Shown here: one piece after another, positions 1 to 10,558 of the stretch | Position numbering within the stretch: the stretch's first letter is position 1 | How the letters are laid out: the number at the start of each line of letters is the position of its first letter | NCBI RefSeq assembly: GCF_003987595.1 | Contig: NZ_NGJZ01000001.1 | Coordinates: forward strand, 434,001 to 498,000 | Source: Vagococcus entomophilus | GTDB taxonomy: Bacteria; Bacillota; Bacilli; Lactobacillales; Vagococcaceae | DNA: 64,000 nucleotides | Direction of reading: 5' to 3' | Position numbers and translations under genes: made by a program | Notes under the pieces: generated by a model | Seen by the model: the letters and a program-made list of their open reading frames with translations, nothing else | What the model was told of the DNA's origin: nothing | The model's database searches: none

Positions 1-614
1 TGTTCTATACATATTCTTGGCTGACTCATACTTTTCACCACGTTTTATTATTTTTGATCTTAGGTATGATTTTAACGCTATTGATGATTGTTCTTTTGCT
101 TTTCATTACATTAAAAGAGAATTGGCATAGAAGGTTAGTCACGTTTTTAGATAGAAAAATAAAACGAGCTAGCTGGCGTCAAAAACTAAAAAAATTTAAT
201 GAGCAAGTGATTTCTTTGAGAGCAAGCGTTCAGAAGATGATTGCAGAGCCAGCCCACGTATTTTTTGTATTCGTTCTTAATATAGGAAAACTTTTTTTCT
301 GGTATAGTATTCCTTATATTGTACTGCATCAAGAGTCAAATATTTCCTATTTATTTTCAATCTCATTGGTTGCGCTAACGTTAATTTTATCTGGGGTCAT
401 TCCAACGCCGGCTGGGATTGGTTCGTTTGAATTTGTCTATATGCTTTTGTTTAGACCAGTTGTTGGTACCGTCTTAGCTATTTCCTCTCTGTTATTATAC
501 CGCTTTGCTTCTTATATTTTCCCTTTTATATGTGGTATGATATATGAAGGAATGAAAAAAAGAAAGCAATTAAAGCGCGAGATAAAGTCTATTCGGCGCA
601 ATCAGAATGTGTAA
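1..614 (+). CDS. Flippase-like integral membrane protein (UPF0104/LPG-synthase TM family), 5' truncated
   Basis: The reading frame is open from the window edge (frame 3), so the start lies outside. The visible ~200 residues contain several hydrophobic segments and end with a basic tail. The motif GVIPTPAGIGSFEF near the C-terminus is the signature of the lysylphosphatidylglycerol-synthase transmembrane/UPF0104 family, also seen in the paralogue at 33.9-34.9 kb (PVPGGAGGAEY). Family members are membrane proteins linked to lipid or glycolipid translocation; the substrate is not known here. The downstream gene begins 16 bases after the stop, suggesting an operon. This could be the C-terminal part of an MprF-like protein, but no synthase domain follows. 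Confidence 0.75.
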   Translation, partial: FYTYSWLTHTFHHVLLFLILGMILTLLMIVLLLFITLKENWHRRLVTFLDRKIKRASWRQKLKKFNEQVISLRASVQKMIAEPAHVFFVFVLNIGKLFFWYSIPYIVLHQESNISYLFSISLVALTLILSGVIPTPAGIGSFEFVYMLLFRPVVGTVLAISSLLLYRFASYIFPFICGMIYEGMKKRKQLKREIKSIRRNQNV

Positions 615-630
615 AAGAAAGAGGAAAGTT

Positions 631-1092
631 ATGCTAACATTTGAAGAAAAAAAAGCTGTTTTTGCATCTTATAAAGAATTAGAAGAAGTGCCAGTGTCAA
701 TGAACCGTTTAAATTATCATTTTGCGCAAAGTGCAGTCGCTAAAACAATGGTGGTAAAATTCTTACATCCAAAAAGTGCTAATGCCTTTGTATACGCTGG
801 TTATTTACCTAAAGAAGAAACCAAAGATGGATATATTTCGGTCCGTGATGCGGATGAAAAAACGATTTGTATGTTGGTAGAAAAAGCGATTGACTATTTA
901 AAAAAGACAGAGGACGGATATGTAGAAGGTTATCAAGAAGTCTGGGAAGATGACCATGCGGATTCTTTAACCCTAATGTATGAAAACCCAATGTGGACGG
1001 TGCTTATGTCCAGTGGGAGTGTCGAAGCAGTGTTTAAAACTAAAGAAGCTGCTGAGAGTTATTTAGAAGATGAAGGTTTTTGGCTTCATTAA
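631..1092 (+). CDS. Hypothetical cytosolic protein, ~153 aa
   Basis: I do not recognise a named family. The start ATG is preceded by GAGGAAAGTT, better than the ATG 24 bases upstream, which overlaps the previous gene and has no ribosome binding site. The product is soluble, acidic and has no signal peptide or membrane segment. It carries a lysine-rich first half and a tryptophan-containing C-terminal half (MWTVLMSSG, GFWLH end). It lies between the flippase-like gene and clpB and is closed by a strong terminator, so it is probably co-transcribed with the upstream gene. Function unknown. Confidence 0.75.
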   Translation: MLTFEEKKAVFASYKELEEVPVSMNRLNYHFAQSAVAKTMVVKFLHPKSANAFVYAGYLPKEETKDGYISVRDADEKTICMLVEKAIDYLKKTEDGYVEGYQEVWEDDHADSLTLMYENPMWTVLMSSGSVEAVFKTKEAAESYLEDEGFWLH

Positions 1093-1139
1093 GCAAAAAC
1101 TTAGACATTAGCTAGAGACAGAGGACTATTTCGTGCTAG

Positions 1140-1184
1140 AGTGTGACACAAAAGTGAGGTGGACTTTTGTGTCACACTTTTTTT
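1140..1184 (+). terminator. Rho-independent terminator
   Basis: A perfect 16-bp inverted repeat (1140-1155 with 1163-1178) with a 7-base loop is followed by a run of T. It ends the transcription unit upstream of clpB. Confidence 0.9.
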
Positions 1185-1219
1185 GATTTGAACGTCGTAA
1201 AAAAGATCAAGAGTTTTTC

Positions 1220-1249
1220 TTTGACCTTTACTGACCAATTAGGTATAAT
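1220..1249 (+). promoter_or_regulatory. clpB promoter overlapped by CtsR-type operator
   Basis: TTGACC (1221-1226), a 17-base spacer and TATAAT (1244-1249) form a strong sigma-A promoter. The -35 lies inside TTTGACC-TTT-ACTGACC (1220-1236), the reverse complement of the tandem heptad GGTCAAA-NNN-GGTCAAA bound by the heat-shock repressor CtsR. Repression of clpB by CtsR is the inference; no CIRCE (HrcA) element is visible. Confidence 0.85.
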
Positions 1250-1278
1250 AGAATCATAAAGTCAAAGGAGGAAAGAAA

Positions 1279-3894
1279 ATGAATATAGAAAAAATGACAA
1301 CAGCTTTGCAAGAAGCAATTGCGGAGGCTCAACAAGTTGCGCTTACGCGACGTCATCAAGAAATTGATATTCCTCATTTATGGAAAATATTTGTCCAACC
1401 CGGACATTTCGGTCGTGACTTTTATCAAGATGCTGGTTTGAATATGGAACAATTTGAACAAGAAATTGACACAGCAATAGATGAAATTCCAACTATTGAA
1501 GGTGGAAATGTCCAATATGGGCAAAATCTTAGTCAAAATTTGTTTCATTTACTCCAAGAAGCAGACCAATTAAAAGATAATTTTCAAGATGAGTTTTTAT
1601 CAACAGAAATTGTCTTGCTGGCTTTAATGAAATTAAAAAATTATCGTTTAACAAAATATTTGCACGCACAAGGGATAAATGAAAAAGAATTACGAAATAA
1701 TATAGAAGAAATGAGGGGAGGAGATCGCGTGACCTCTAAAAATCAAGAAGAACAATATAAGGCACTAGAAAAGTATGGAACCGATTTAGTTCAAGCAGTT
1801 AAAAGTGGGAAACAAGATCCTGTTATTGGTCGTGATGAAGAAATACGTGACGTTATTCGTATTTTATCAAGAAAAACGAAAAATAATCCTGTTCTAATAG
1901 GAGATCCAGGGGTAGGGAAAACGGCTATTGTTGAAGGTTTGGCGCAGAGAATTGTTCGAAAAGATGTCCCAGAAAATTTAAAAGACAAAACTATTTTTTC
2001 TTTGGATATGGGCGCATTGATTGCTGGTGCAAAATTCCGTGGTGAATTTGAAGAACGCCTAAAAGCTGTTCTTAAAGAAGTCAATAAAAGTGATGGGAAA
2101 ATCATTCTGTTTATTGATGAAATCCATACCATTGTAAGCGCAGGTAAGACAGAGGGCAGCATGGATGCTGGAAACTTGTTAAAACCAATGTTAGCTAGAG
2201 GAGAGCTCCATTGTATTGGGGCAACGACACTAGATGAATACCGTGAGTACATGGAAAAAGACAAAGCTCTCGAACGTCGTTTCCAAAAGGTATTAGTAAA
2301 AGAGCCTACAGTAGAGGATACGGTTAGTATTTTACGAGGTTTGAAAGATCGTTTTGAGATTCATCATGGCGTGAATATCCATGACAATGCTCTAGTCGCT
2401 GCGGCTACTCTTTCAAATCGCTATATAACGGATCGCTATTTACCAGATAAGGCAATTGATTTGGTTGATGAAGCATGTGCGACGATACGAGTAGAAATGA
2501 ACTCGATGCCAACGGAGCTAGACCAAGTTACCAGACGTTTGATGCAACTTGAAATTGAAGAAGCTGCACTCAAAAAAGAGCAAGATGAAGCCAGTAAAAA
2601 ACGTTTAACAGGTCTACAAAAAGAATTAGCAGAGTTACGTGAAGAAGCAAATTCTATGAAAATGCGTTGGGAAACTGAAAAAGAAGAGGTAGGAAAAGTA
2701 AGTAGCAAGCGTGAAGAAATTGATCAAGCTCGGCATGAGTTAGAAGATGCAGAAAATAATTATGATCTTGAACGAGCAGCTGTTTTGCGCCACGGTACAA
2801 TTCCTAAATTAACGCAAGAGTTAAAAGAATTAGAAGAAAAAGGAAAAGAGTCTAATACTAGATTAGTTCAGGAGTCTGTCACAGAAAACGAAATTTCTGA
2901 AGTGGTAGGTAGAATGACGGGCATCCCTGTGAGCAAGTTAGTAGAAGGAGAACGAGAAAAAATCCTACGTTTGAATGAAACGTTGCACAAACGTGTAATT
3001 GGGCAAAATGAAGCGGTTGATGCGGTTTCAGATGCGGTGATTCGATCACGTGCGGGCTTGCAAGACCCAAACCGTCCACTTGGTTCTTTCTTATTTTTAG
3101 GGCCAACAGGTGTTGGGAAAACAGAATTAGCTAAAGCTCTAGCAGAAAATTTATTCGACTCTGAGGATCATATGGTAAGAATTGATATGAGTGAATACAT
3201 GGAAAAACACAGTATTTCACGTCTAGTAGGGGCTCCTCCAGGTTATGTTGGTTATGAAGAAGGAGGACAATTAACCGAGGCTGTTCGCCGGAACCCTTAT
3301 ACCATTGTTCTTTTGGATGAAATTGAAAAAGCACATCCAGATGTTTTCAATATTCTTTTGCAAGTCTTAGATGATGGACGTTTAACCGATAGCAAAGGTC
3401 GAATCGTTGATTTTAAAAATACTGTGTTGATCATGACAAGTAATATCGGTTCGCAATTCTTGCTTGATGGCGTAGATGAAAAAGGACAGATTTCAAGTGA
3501 AAGTGAGGAGCAAGTGATGACGCTCCTAAAAGCCCACTTTAAACCTGAGTTTTTAAATCGTATTGATGATACGATCTTGTTTACACCACTTAGTCTTGAA
3601 GATGTTAAGGAAATCATTGGCAAAATGACGCAACAGTTGACGAAGAGACTAGAACATCAAGAAATCCAGCTAGATATCACAGATGATGCCAAATCTTGGA
3701 TTGCTGAAAATGCCTATGATCCAGTTTACGGGGCACGTCCGCTTAAACGTTTCTTAACCAAAGAAGTAGAAACGCCTCTGGCTAAAGAAATTGTTGCTGG
3801 AAAAGTTTTGCCACATACAAAAGTGTTGGTTTCGTTAGTAGATCAGCACTTGGTATTTAAAAATCAACAGATTTTAGAAGAACAAGTAGGATGA
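1279..3894 (+). CDS. clpB: ATP-dependent disaggregase ClpB
   Basis: The 871-residue product matches the usual ClpB length. It has an N-terminal Clp repeat domain and a first AAA+ module with Walker A GDPGVGKT at about residues 208-215 and Walker [10 protein letters not shown] long charged coiled-coil middle domain spans about residues 410-530. The second AAA+ module has GPTGVGKT at about 608-615, and the end is the typical D2 small domain. ClpB rescues aggregated proteins together with DnaK. The middle domain distinguishes it from ClpC/ClpE, and no ClpP-binding loop is evident. The start has AAAGGAGG upstream. The CtsR-type promoter points to heat-shock control; the gene is monocistronic with its own terminator. 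Confidence 0.97.
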   Translation: MNIEKMTTALQEAIAEAQQVALTRRHQEIDIPHLWKIFVQPGHFGRDFYQDAGLNMEQFEQEIDTAIDEIPTIEGGNVQYGQNLSQNLFHLLQEADQLKDNFQDEFLSTEIVLLALMKLKNYRLTKYLHAQGINEKELRNNIEEMRGGDRVTSKNQEEQYKALEKYGTDLVQAVKSGKQDPVIGRDEEIRDVIRILSRKTKNNPVLIGDPGVGKTAIVEGLAQRIVRKDVPENLKDKTIFSLDMGALIAGAKFRGEFEERLKAVLKEVNKSDGKIILFIDEIHTIVSAGKTEGSMDAGNLLKPMLARGELHCIGATTLDEYREYMEKDKALERRFQKVLVKEPTVEDTVSILRGLKDRFEIHHGVNIHDNALVAAATLSNRYITDRYLPDKAIDLVDEACATIRVEMNSMPTELDQVTRRLMQLEIEEAALKKEQDEASKKRLTGLQKELAELREEANSMKMRWETEKEEVGKVSSKREEIDQARHELEDAENNYDLERAAVLRHGTIPKLTQELKELEEKGKESNTRLVQESVTENEISEVVGRMTGIPVSKLVEGEREKILRLNETLHKRVIGQNEAVDAVSDAVIRSRAGLQDPNRPLGSFLFLGPTGVGKTELAKALAENLFDSEDHMVRIDMSEYMEKHSISRLVGAPPGYVGYEEGGQLTEAVRRNPYTIVLLDEIEKAHPDVFNILLQVLDDGRLTDSKGRIVDFKNTVLIMTSNIGSQFLLDGVDEKGQISSESEEQVMTLLKAHFKPEFLNRIDDTILFTPLSLEDVKEIIGKMTQQLTKRLEHQEIQLDITDDAKSWIAENAYDPVYGARPLKRFLTKEVETPLAKEIVAGKVLPHTKVLVSLVDQHLVFKNQQILEEQVG

Positions 3895-4014
3895 TAAATC
3901 CTGCAAAGGTCTCTGAGCTCGAGTAGCAAAATACCTATGTTCAAGCAATAAGACAATAGGCATGAATGGCTAAATTTCCGAGAAGGGTTTACCGTCCCTA
4001 TTCAGTTAGAATTA
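3895..4014 (+). other. Non-coding stretch of unknown function after clpB
   Basis: No credible ORF is present. A short inverted repeat CCTAT...ATAGG is visible around 3931-3956, and the stretch runs into a strong terminator at 4015-4061. It may simply be the clpB 3' untranslated region, or a small structured RNA; I do not recognise a family. Confidence 0.3.
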
Positions 4015-4061
4015 AAGTGTGAACCAAAAGTACTTCGTTACTTTTGGCTCATACTTTTTTT
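4015..4061 (+). terminator. Rho-independent terminator of clpB
   Basis: An 18-bp stem with G-U pairs (4015-4032 with 4039-4056), loop CTTCGT, and a T run. Its sequence resembles the terminator at 1140-1184 that precedes clpB. Confidence 0.85.
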
Positions 4062-4159
4062 GATATAATGTATTTTTGGTAAATCTTCACATTTTCTCCA
4101 TTTTTATTTTAAAATATTGTACAATATAAGTAAAATAGGAATGAGAAAGGATAAACGCA

Positions 4160-6625
4160 ATGTCTGGATTAAATGCAACAAAATTTTTATCAGTGGTTTT
4201 ACTAAGTAGTAGTATGCTTTCCGCAAATTTAACTGTATATGCACAGGAGACAAGCACAGCACAACTTTCGAGTCAGATTCAAAGTAGCACAGCTGTAACG
4301 GATGGAACTTCCGAAATAACCAGCAGTACGGTTTCTCAAGACACCAAACCAAGCAGTTCGTCTGCTGAAACTAAAACAAGTAATGCAGGAGATTCCAAGC
4401 TAAGCGCCGTTAAATCATATGATACGGTTCGTTATAATGGGAAAACGGTTCAACTAGAAAGGCAGTCAAAGGGAGTGCCTTATCATACGCCCACCAATCT
4501 GAATGATTACACACAAGGAACAATGGGGTCAACATTGAAACCAAATGCACTGGTTAAAGCTGGAGTGAGTGGGATTCCTGTAACAGATAAAACAAGACCA
4601 AGAGCAGACGTTATTGATGTTTCTTCTTATCAAGGAAGTCTTAGTGTCGCAGATTTTCAACATATGAAAAGTAACGGAGTTCAAGCAATTCTAGTGAAAT
4701 TAACAGAAGGAACGTCATACGTCAATCCTTTTGCAAAATCACAGGTAGAAAATGCTAAAGCAGCTGGATTAAATGTGGGAGCTTACCACTTTAGTTGGTT
4801 TACTGATCAATCAAGCGCTGAGGCTGAAGCTGACTTTTTTGCAGGAAAAGCAAGAGAATACGGACTTAGTGAAAATACGGTAATGATCAATGATGTCGAA
4901 AATCCTGCAGTGAACAATGGCTATGCGACTCAAAATTCTATTTATTTCGCCTTGCGATTAATTAATGGTGGGTTTAAAACAGTCGTTCACTATAGTTCTG
5001 TGAGCTGGTTTGATTCAGGCATCTTAAATGCTAGTCTTTTAGACAAGGACTCTATTTGGGTGGCTCAATATCCCAATAATCCGCTAGCAAGCAATTTACT
5101 CAATACAGACTACGGTGCATGGCAATGGGCAAGTGATTTGACTTTTCCAAATATTAGTGGAAAAGAATTTGATGTTTCTATTGATTATGCAGGGTATTTG
5201 TCCAATTCTGGAAATGTACCAAATACGCAAGCTAAGCCTGTAATCGTTCGTTATGTCAACCAATCGGACAATAGCTCTATTCAGTCGGAGACCAGCTTAA
5301 ATGGAAAATTAGGAGAAAACTACGTGGTTTCCCCACCGCCTATTCAAGGCTATTCATATCGTTCTTCTGATTCCAATCTAATTGGTAGGTTTACGGAAAC
5401 GGAGCAGACAGTTACCCTTTATTACCAAAAAGAAAGTCAACCTAAAGGAACAACTGCCGTTAGTGTTTCTTCGGATCAAAACACAGTAACTGCAACTTTT
5501 ACACCATCTGAGGGTGAAGAAAACATAGCAAGCGTCTCTTTCCCAACATGGAGTCAACAAGATTCGAGTAAGAAAAACTGGTATTCTGCTACTAAACAAG
5601 CAAATGGGACATGGACTGCTCAAATTCCCGTATCAGACTTTGGAAAATCTGGAAACTATTCGATTCATACCTATGCTACAACAAATAGTGGAAAATTAGT
5701 TGGAGTTGCTTCAGGTAGTTTTACTATTTCAACACCTAATATTCACTATCAGGTGGAAAATGTGGATAATATCAATGGTTCTTTTGATGTCATAGTAAAA
5801 AATACAGTTGCTAATAACTTAAAATCTGTTTCAATTCCTGCATGGGCAGATAGCAAGCAAGCAGACCTTGTTTGGTATAATGCTACAAAACAGCCAGATG
5901 GCTCATTCAAAGCAACAATCAAGGCTAGTGAACATGGAAATAGGACGGGTCACTATAATTTTCACATATATACAGTAACAGATTCTGGTATTTCAGTAAA
6001 TGTATCAACAGCAGGTACAGAAGTTAAAATGGATAAAGTAAATGATGGAAGTGTAACGTTAAGTAGTTTGGAAGACACGATTACTTTAGATGCTTCTTTG
6101 ACGAATTTAGGCTTTAAACCTTCAAATGTTCAAATGGCAATTTGGGGTGACAAAGATGGGCAAAATGATTTGAAATGGGTGACTTTAAATTCTACCGGGT
6201 CTGGTAAGTATCAAGCAACAGATTCAATCTTATCTCATAAAGAGACGGGTCTATATCATGCTCATCTGTATTACGCATATAATGGGAAATTATATGGCGT
6301 TAAAGCGATGACATTCTCTGTATCAGATACATCGTATACTATCAAAAACACAGTTTTAGACAAAGCTAAGGGAACTTGGAAAACTACAATTATTTTAAAT
6401 AAAGCTCCCTTTGGAGTAGATTATGTTAAAATTCCCACTTGGAGTAAATCAGATCAATCTGATATAACTTGGAGCAATGCTAGAAAAATTTCTGAAAATA
6501 TATATGAGTATGAAGATTCTATTAGCAATCATCAAGGAAATAGAGGTCGTTATTCTATTCATGTATATTTGTACGATAAGCTAGGAAACCTAAAAGGAAT
6601 GACTAGTCCAGGAATTGATTTATAA
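4160..6625 (+). CDS. Secreted GH25 lysozyme with MucBP-like and GBS Bsp-like repeats
   Basis: An 821-residue exported protein. A signal peptide covers residues 1-28 (likely cut after VYA) and is followed by a Ser/Thr-rich linker. The GH25 muramidase domain spans about residues 150-350, with catalytic acidic residues in DVIDVSSYQG and MINDVENP. A MucBP-like segment follows at about 360-430. Four C-terminal repeats of about 95 residues (each with a W...Y.AT/NATK core) resemble GBS Bsp-like repeats. It should hydrolyse the MurNAc-GlcNAc bond of peptidoglycan, in self wall remodelling or attack on competitors. There is no LPXTG, so retention probably relies on the repeats. It stands alone, between a clpB terminator and a bidirectional terminator. 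Confidence 0.9.
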   Translation: MSGLNATKFLSVVLLSSSMLSANLTVYAQETSTAQLSSQIQSSTAVTDGTSEITSSTVSQDTKPSSSSAETKTSNAGDSKLSAVKSYDTVRYNGKTVQLERQSKGVPYHTPTNLNDYTQGTMGSTLKPNALVKAGVSGIPVTDKTRPRADVIDVSSYQGSLSVADFQHMKSNGVQAILVKLTEGTSYVNPFAKSQVENAKAAGLNVGAYHFSWFTDQSSAEAEADFFAGKAREYGLSENTVMINDVENPAVNNGYATQNSIYFALRLINGGFKTVVHYSSVSWFDSGILNASLLDKDSIWVAQYPNNPLASNLLNTDYGAWQWASDLTFPNISGKEFDVSIDYAGYLSNSGNVPNTQAKPVIVRYVNQSDNSSIQSETSLNGKLGENYVVSPPPIQGYSYRSSDSNLIGRFTETEQTVTLYYQKESQPKGTTAVSVSSDQNTVTATFTPSEGEENIASVSFPTWSQQDSSKKNWYSATKQANGTWTAQIPVSDFGKSGNYSIHTYATTNSGKLVGVASGSFTISTPNIHYQVENVDNINGSFDVIVKNTVANNLKSVSIPAWADSKQADLVWYNATKQPDGSFKATIKASEHGNRTGHYNFHIYTVTDSGISVNVSTAGTEVKMDKVNDGSVTLSSLEDTITLDASLTNLGFKPSNVQMAIWGDKDGQNDLKWVTLNSTGSGKYQATDSILSHKETGLYHAHLYYAYNGKLYGVKAMTFSVSDTSYTIKNTVLDKAKGTWKTTIILNKAPFGVDYVKIPTWSKSDQSDITWSNARKISENIYEYEDSISNHQGNRGRYSIHVYLYDKLGNLKGMTSPGIDL

Positions 6626-6656
6626 GGAAAGTAAGTTTCACTATAAAAATTCCGAA

Positions 6657-6693
6657 AAAACAAAAACAAGACCATTGGTCTTGTTTTTGTTTT
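6657..6693. terminator. Bidirectional terminator
   Basis: A 17-bp perfect inverted repeat (6657-6673 with 6677-6693) rich in A on one side and T on the other. It serves both the lysozyme gene and the convergent acetyltransferase gene. Confidence 0.88.
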
Positions 6694-6694
6694 A

Positions 6695-7915
6695 TTAAAA
6701 ATAATCACTAAAATATGGTTCTTGATCGGGAATAATTCTCTCAAGTGTTCGTAAGGTCTCTAAGTCTGTTTGGATCCGTTCAATCCTATATAAGTAAGAA
6801 GGTCTGCGATAACTCATCATCAATGCAGTAAAGGTTTGAATATCCAAGTGGACAGGATGTCCAAGAGGTTCATCTGTGATAGTCAAATGATCGTTCTCAT
6901 CCCAAATCATTCCAAAAATACGATTATTCCACTCTGCCAAAGGATCTTTGATACAAAAATGGAAAGGCTTGCCAGTGCTTGCAAAAGGATAATGAGATAA
7001 AAATTGGAAAACATCCACGATACGTGCCATAAAATAAGGCTCAATGGTTTCTTTGATTTCGCTATCTTCAAATAAAAAGGCAATTGGTTCATTTTTAAAG
7101 GTTTCACCTTTAACATATTGAATCATAGAAAAATGAGCAGAAATGAAATTCCATAATCCTTTTCTTGCTTCTTGATTGAGATAGACAATTTCTTTAATAT
7201 GAAATACTTCTTGGGCAATCCAGTATAGACAAAAACCAATTGGCTTTTTATTTTCGTTGTAATAGACCGCTGCAGTACGTTCCTCTTCATTTTCCCAACG
7301 CCAATACTCTTCCCAGTTGAGCTCATTTCGAATCATGGCTGCATGATTTTTTTTTGCAAATTGATCATAGACTTCAATCACATCCGCATGATCAATCGGT
7401 AACCGCTCGACATAGCCTGAGACAGGAAGTGGTTTGGGCAGTTGTGTGTCTTTCACTTTAAAGGTCATTTTGTCAGACATAATTTCCCAACCTTTTCTAC
7501 GATAGTAAGGGATACTATAAGGAAAAAGATACGAAATCCATTGTTTATTTTTGCGCATTTGCTCTAAGCTTAGTTTGATGAGGTCATTCATTAGTCCAAG
7601 ATTAGCATATTCCGGATAGGTTCCCACGCCGGTTATGCCCCCCATCTTGTAAAGATTTCCATGGATATTGACTTCACAAGGGTAAATTGCAATTTGTGAA
7701 ATGAGTTTTTCTTGGTCGAACCAACCAAATACTTCCGCAGATCTTAGAACAGGTCTTTTTGCTTGAACAATCTCACGTTCGTCTTCGTACCCACTTTCCT
7801 CTATATCAGAATCAGTTACTTGGAAAACATAACGCAAAAGTTCATTAAATTGTTTTAAATGTTTTAGTTCTACTGGTTTCAAAGTGAGCTGATTACGTTT
7901 GTCACTTTTGTCCAT
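6695..7915 (-). CDS. Eis-type GNAT N-acetyltransferase with SCP2-like domain
   Basis: A 406-residue protein of the enhanced-intracellular-survival (Eis) family. The N-terminal GNAT fold has the acetyl-CoA region MGGITGVGTYPEYANLGLMN at about residues 92-111 and the PYYRRKGWE segment. A second GNAT-like domain and a C-terminal SCP2-type domain follow. Characterised relatives acetylate amines on aminoglycosides or protein lysines; the substrate here is unknown. The start ATG at 7915 has only a weak upstream AAAGATGG. It is convergent with the lysozyme gene and monocistronic. Confidence 0.88.
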   Translation of the reverse strand: MDKSDKRNQLTLKPVELKHLKQFNELLRYVFQVTDSDIEESGYEDEREIVQAKRPVLRSAEVFGWFDQEKLISQIAIYPCEVNIHGNLYKMGGITGVGTYPEYANLGLMNDLIKLSLEQMRKNKQWISYLFPYSIPYYRRKGWEIMSDKMTFKVKDTQLPKPLPVSGYVERLPIDHADVIEVYDQFAKKNHAAMIRNELNWEEYWRWENEEERTAAVYYNENKKPIGFCLYWIAQEVFHIKEIVYLNQEARKGLWNFISAHFSMIQYVKGETFKNEPIAFLFEDSEIKETIEPYFMARIVDVFQFLSHYPFASTGKPFHFCIKDPLAEWNNRIFGMIWDENDHLTITDEPLGHPVHLDIQTFTALMMSYRRPSYLYRIERIQTDLETLRTLERIIPDQEPYFSDYF

Positions 7916-8093
7916 AATTTCGCCATCTTTCTTTTTAAATTATCTTTATTATACCAATCTTTTTTTAAATAGAAATGCTTAATGATAAAATATTCAAAAT
8001 CATTTTGTTGGTTTGTTTGGAAAAACCTTTTCAAGAACTTAGAACCTTGCTATAATCAAAGATGCTTAGTCAATAGAAAGTAGGATAGCATAT

Positions 8094-9929
8094 ATGAATA
8101 TAGAAGAAATGAAAAAACGGCAAAAAATGATTCGAAACTTTTCAATCATTGCCCATATAGATCACGGAAAATCAACCTTAGCTGACCGAATTCTTGAGAT
8201 GACCAATACGGTTTCATCAAGAGAAATGCAAGAGCAACTACTTGATTCGATGGACTTAGAAAGAGAACGGGGCATTACCATTAAATTAAATGCAGTTGAA
8301 CTACATTATGAGGCAAAAGATGGTCAAACCTATATCTTTCATCTTATTGATACACCGGGACATGTAGATTTTACGTATGAGGTTTCACGCAGTTTAGCAG
8401 CCTGTGAAGGGGCGATCTTGGTTGTTGATGCCGCTCAGGGAATTGAAGCACAGACGCTTGCGAATGTTTATTTGGCGCTGGATAATGATTTAGAAATTTT
8501 ACCAGTGATTAATAAAATTGATTTACCAGCCGCAGATCCAGAAAGAGTCCGTGGAGAGATTGAAGAAGTTATAGGAATTGATGCCAGCGAAGCGGTGCTT
8601 GCAAGTGCAAAAGCCGGCATTGGGATTGAAGATATTCTAGAGCAAATTGTCGAGCTTGTTCCCCAACCAACAGGCGATTTAGAAGCTCCATTGAAAGCTT
8701 TAATCTTTGATTCTATTTATGATAGTTATCGAGGTGTTATTTTAAATGTTCGAATTGTTGATGGGGTAGTAAAACCTGGGGATACAATTATGTTGATGAA
8801 TAACGGAAAGAAATTTGAAGTGATGGAAGTGGGCATCTTTTCACCAAAAACAGTAGCAAGAGATTATTTGATGGTGGGCGATGTGGGATATATCACTGCG
8901 AGTATCAAGACGGTCAAAGATACGCAAGTTGGAGATACAGTGACGCTTGCAAATAATCCAGCACAAGAAGCCTTGCCAGGGTATCGTAAGATGAATCCGA
9001 TGGTTTATTGTGGATTGTATCCGATTGATACTTCACGTTACAATGACTTACGCGAAGCACTTGAAAAATTACAGCTAAATGATTCTGCGTTACAATTTGA
9101 GGCAGAAACCTCGCAAGCTTTAGGCTTTGGCTTTAGATGTGGATTTTTGGGCTTGCTCCATATGGATGTGGTGCAAGAGCGTTTGGAAAGAGAATTTAAC
9201 TTGTCCTTAATCACGACAGCTCCCTCTGTAATCTATCATGTTAATTTGACAGACGGAACTCAAGTTGTTGTAGATAACCCAGCTGATTTTCCAGAACCTG
9301 GTGTGATGCAATCGGTAGAAGAGCCTTATGTCAAAGCATCAATCATGGTCCCTAACGAGTTTGTAGGGGCAGTAATGGAAATAGCTCAAAGAAAACGTGG
9401 CGACTTTGTTACGATGGATTATTTGGATGAGTATCGTGTCAATGTGATTTATGAAATTCCACTTTCAGAAATTGTTTTTGATTTCTTTGATCGTTTGAAA
9501 TCAAGTACAAAAGGATATGCATCACTAGATTATGAATTAGTAGGATATCGTCAAAGCCGTCTTGTGAAGATGGACATTCTCTTAAATGGAGAAACGGTGG
9601 ATGCACTTAGCTTTATTGTTCACCGCGATTTTGCTTATGAAAGAGGAAAAGCCATTGTTGAAAAGCTAAAAAAATTGATTCCGCGTCAACAATTTGAGGT
9701 ACCGATTCAAGCAACGATTGGTCAAAAAGTAGTCGCACGCTCAGATATTAAAGCATTGCGTAAAAATGTGCTAGCCAAATGTTACGGTGGAGATGTCTCT
9801 CGGAAGCGAAAACTGTTAGAGAAACAAAAAGAGGGGAAAAAACGGATGAAACAAATTGGTTCTGTAGAAGTACCTCAAGAAGCCTTTATGGCAGTTTTGA
9901 AAATGGACGAGGACGAACCGAAGAAATAA
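8094..9929 (+). CDS. lepA: Elongation factor 4 (LepA)
   Basis: A 611-residue translational GTPase. It has the P-loop [10 protein letters not shown] near residue 21, ERGITI switch I, DTPGHVDF switch II and NKIDLP. It then has EF-G-like domains and the LepA-specific C-terminal domain ending in the conserved basic [19 protein letters not shown] segment. LepA acts on stalled or translocated ribosomes and back-translocates tRNAs. The start ATG has AGGA upstream. It is followed by its own terminator. Confidence 0.97.
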   Translation: MNIEEMKKRQKMIRNFSIIAHIDHGKSTLADRILEMTNTVSSREMQEQLLDSMDLERERGITIKLNAVELHYEAKDGQTYIFHLIDTPGHVDFTYEVSRSLAACEGAILVVDAAQGIEAQTLANVYLALDNDLEILPVINKIDLPAADPERVRGEIEEVIGIDASEAVLASAKAGIGIEDILEQIVELVPQPTGDLEAPLKALIFDSIYDSYRGVILNVRIVDGVVKPGDTIMLMNNGKKFEVMEVGIFSPKTVARDYLMVGDVGYITASIKTVKDTQVGDTVTLANNPAQEALPGYRKMNPMVYCGLYPIDTSRYNDLREALEKLQLNDSALQFEAETSQALGFGFRCGFLGLLHMDVVQERLEREFNLSLITTAPSVIYHVNLTDGTQVVVDNPADFPEPGVMQSVEEPYVKASIMVPNEFVGAVMEIAQRKRGDFVTMDYLDEYRVNVIYEIPLSEIVFDFFDRLKSSTKGYASLDYELVGYRQSRLVKMDILLNGETVDALSFIVHRDFAYERGKAIVEKLKKLIPRQQFEVPIQATIGQKVVARSDIKALRKNVLAKCYGGDVSRKRKLLEKQKEGKKRMKQIGSVEVPQEAFMAVLKMDEDEPKK

Positions 9930-9932
9930 AAG

Positions 9933-9963
9933 AATCCAGAGGAAACTTCCTCTGGATTTTTAC
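9933..9963 (+). terminator. lepA terminator
   Basis: Inverted repeat AATCCAGAGGAA / TTCCTCTGGATT directly after the stop codon, followed by T residues. Confidence 0.85.
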
Positions 9964-10086
9964 TGATTTTATGGTATTTTTTGATTATCCGGAAAAGCAC
10001 AGCCTTTTTCGGTAGAAACCCTCTTGAAATTCTTATATATATCAACTAGTATTGTGTTAGGAATAGTAAGAAAGAAGGCTGTATTC

Positions 10087-10536
10087 ATGAAAATACTCTA
10101 TTTTTCTGCTTCGGGAAATACAGAAGCATTTGTCAATAAGTTAAAAGATTACGGGGATCAACAACATCAAGTGGATTCGACAAAACAAACAATAGAATTA
10201 ATGCGAATAGAAGACGAATCCTCATTTGACATTATTGAAGAACCATTCGTCGCCTTTGTTCCTACTTATCTTGATGGTGGAAATGGACTAGATAATGGGA
10301 CGCAAGAAATTATTACCAACACATTGGGGGAGTTTATTGAATATAAAGACAATTCCAAGCGTTTGTTAGGGGTTGTAGGGAGTGGCAATCGCAATTTTAA
10401 TTGGCAATATTGCTTAACAGCTAAGCAGTATGCTCAAAAATTTTCAGTACCTTTTCTAGCAGATTATGAACTACGTGGCACACAAGCCGACTGTGATAAA
10501 ATTTACACCATTCTACAAAAAGTATTCTCAAAATAA
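10087..10536 (+). CDS. nrdI: NrdI-family flavodoxin
   Basis: A 149-residue flavodoxin-like protein. The N-terminus KILYFSASGNTEAFV is the FMN phosphate-binding loop, and the C-terminal half GNRNFNWQYCLTAKQYA is characteristic of NrdI. NrdI supplies oxidant to assemble the Mn-tyrosyl radical cofactor of class Ib ribonucleotide reductase; nrdE/nrdF are not adjacent here. The start at 10087 is preferred because AGAAGG lies about 10 bases upstream, whereas the in-frame ATG at 10024 has none. The Rrf2 gene follows after 22 bases, suggesting co-transcription. Confidence 0.85.
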   Translation: MKILYFSASGNTEAFVNKLKDYGDQQHQVDSTKQTIELMRIEDESSFDIIEEPFVAFVPTYLDGGNGLDNGTQEIITNTLGEFIEYKDNSKRLLGVVGSGNRNFNWQYCLTAKQYAQKFSVPFLADYELRGTQADCDKIYTILQKVFSK

Positions 10537-10558
10537 AAACTTATGAGGAGAAGATAAA

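Noticed and set aside
1201-1278. CIRCE (HrcA) element at clpB
   Set aside because: No TTAGCACTC-N9-GAGTGCTAA was found; the CtsR heptads account for the conserved bases.
2879-3623. Minus-strand ORFs inside clpB, and similar ones in clpE, ffh, ptsI and tig
   Set aside because: They are mirror frames of highly conserved genes, without ribosome binding sites and with atypical amino-acid composition.
10024-10086. Upstream extension of nrdI by 21 codons
   Set aside because: No ribosome binding site, it overlaps a promoter-like sequence, and the NrdI family starts at the KILYFSASGNT segment.
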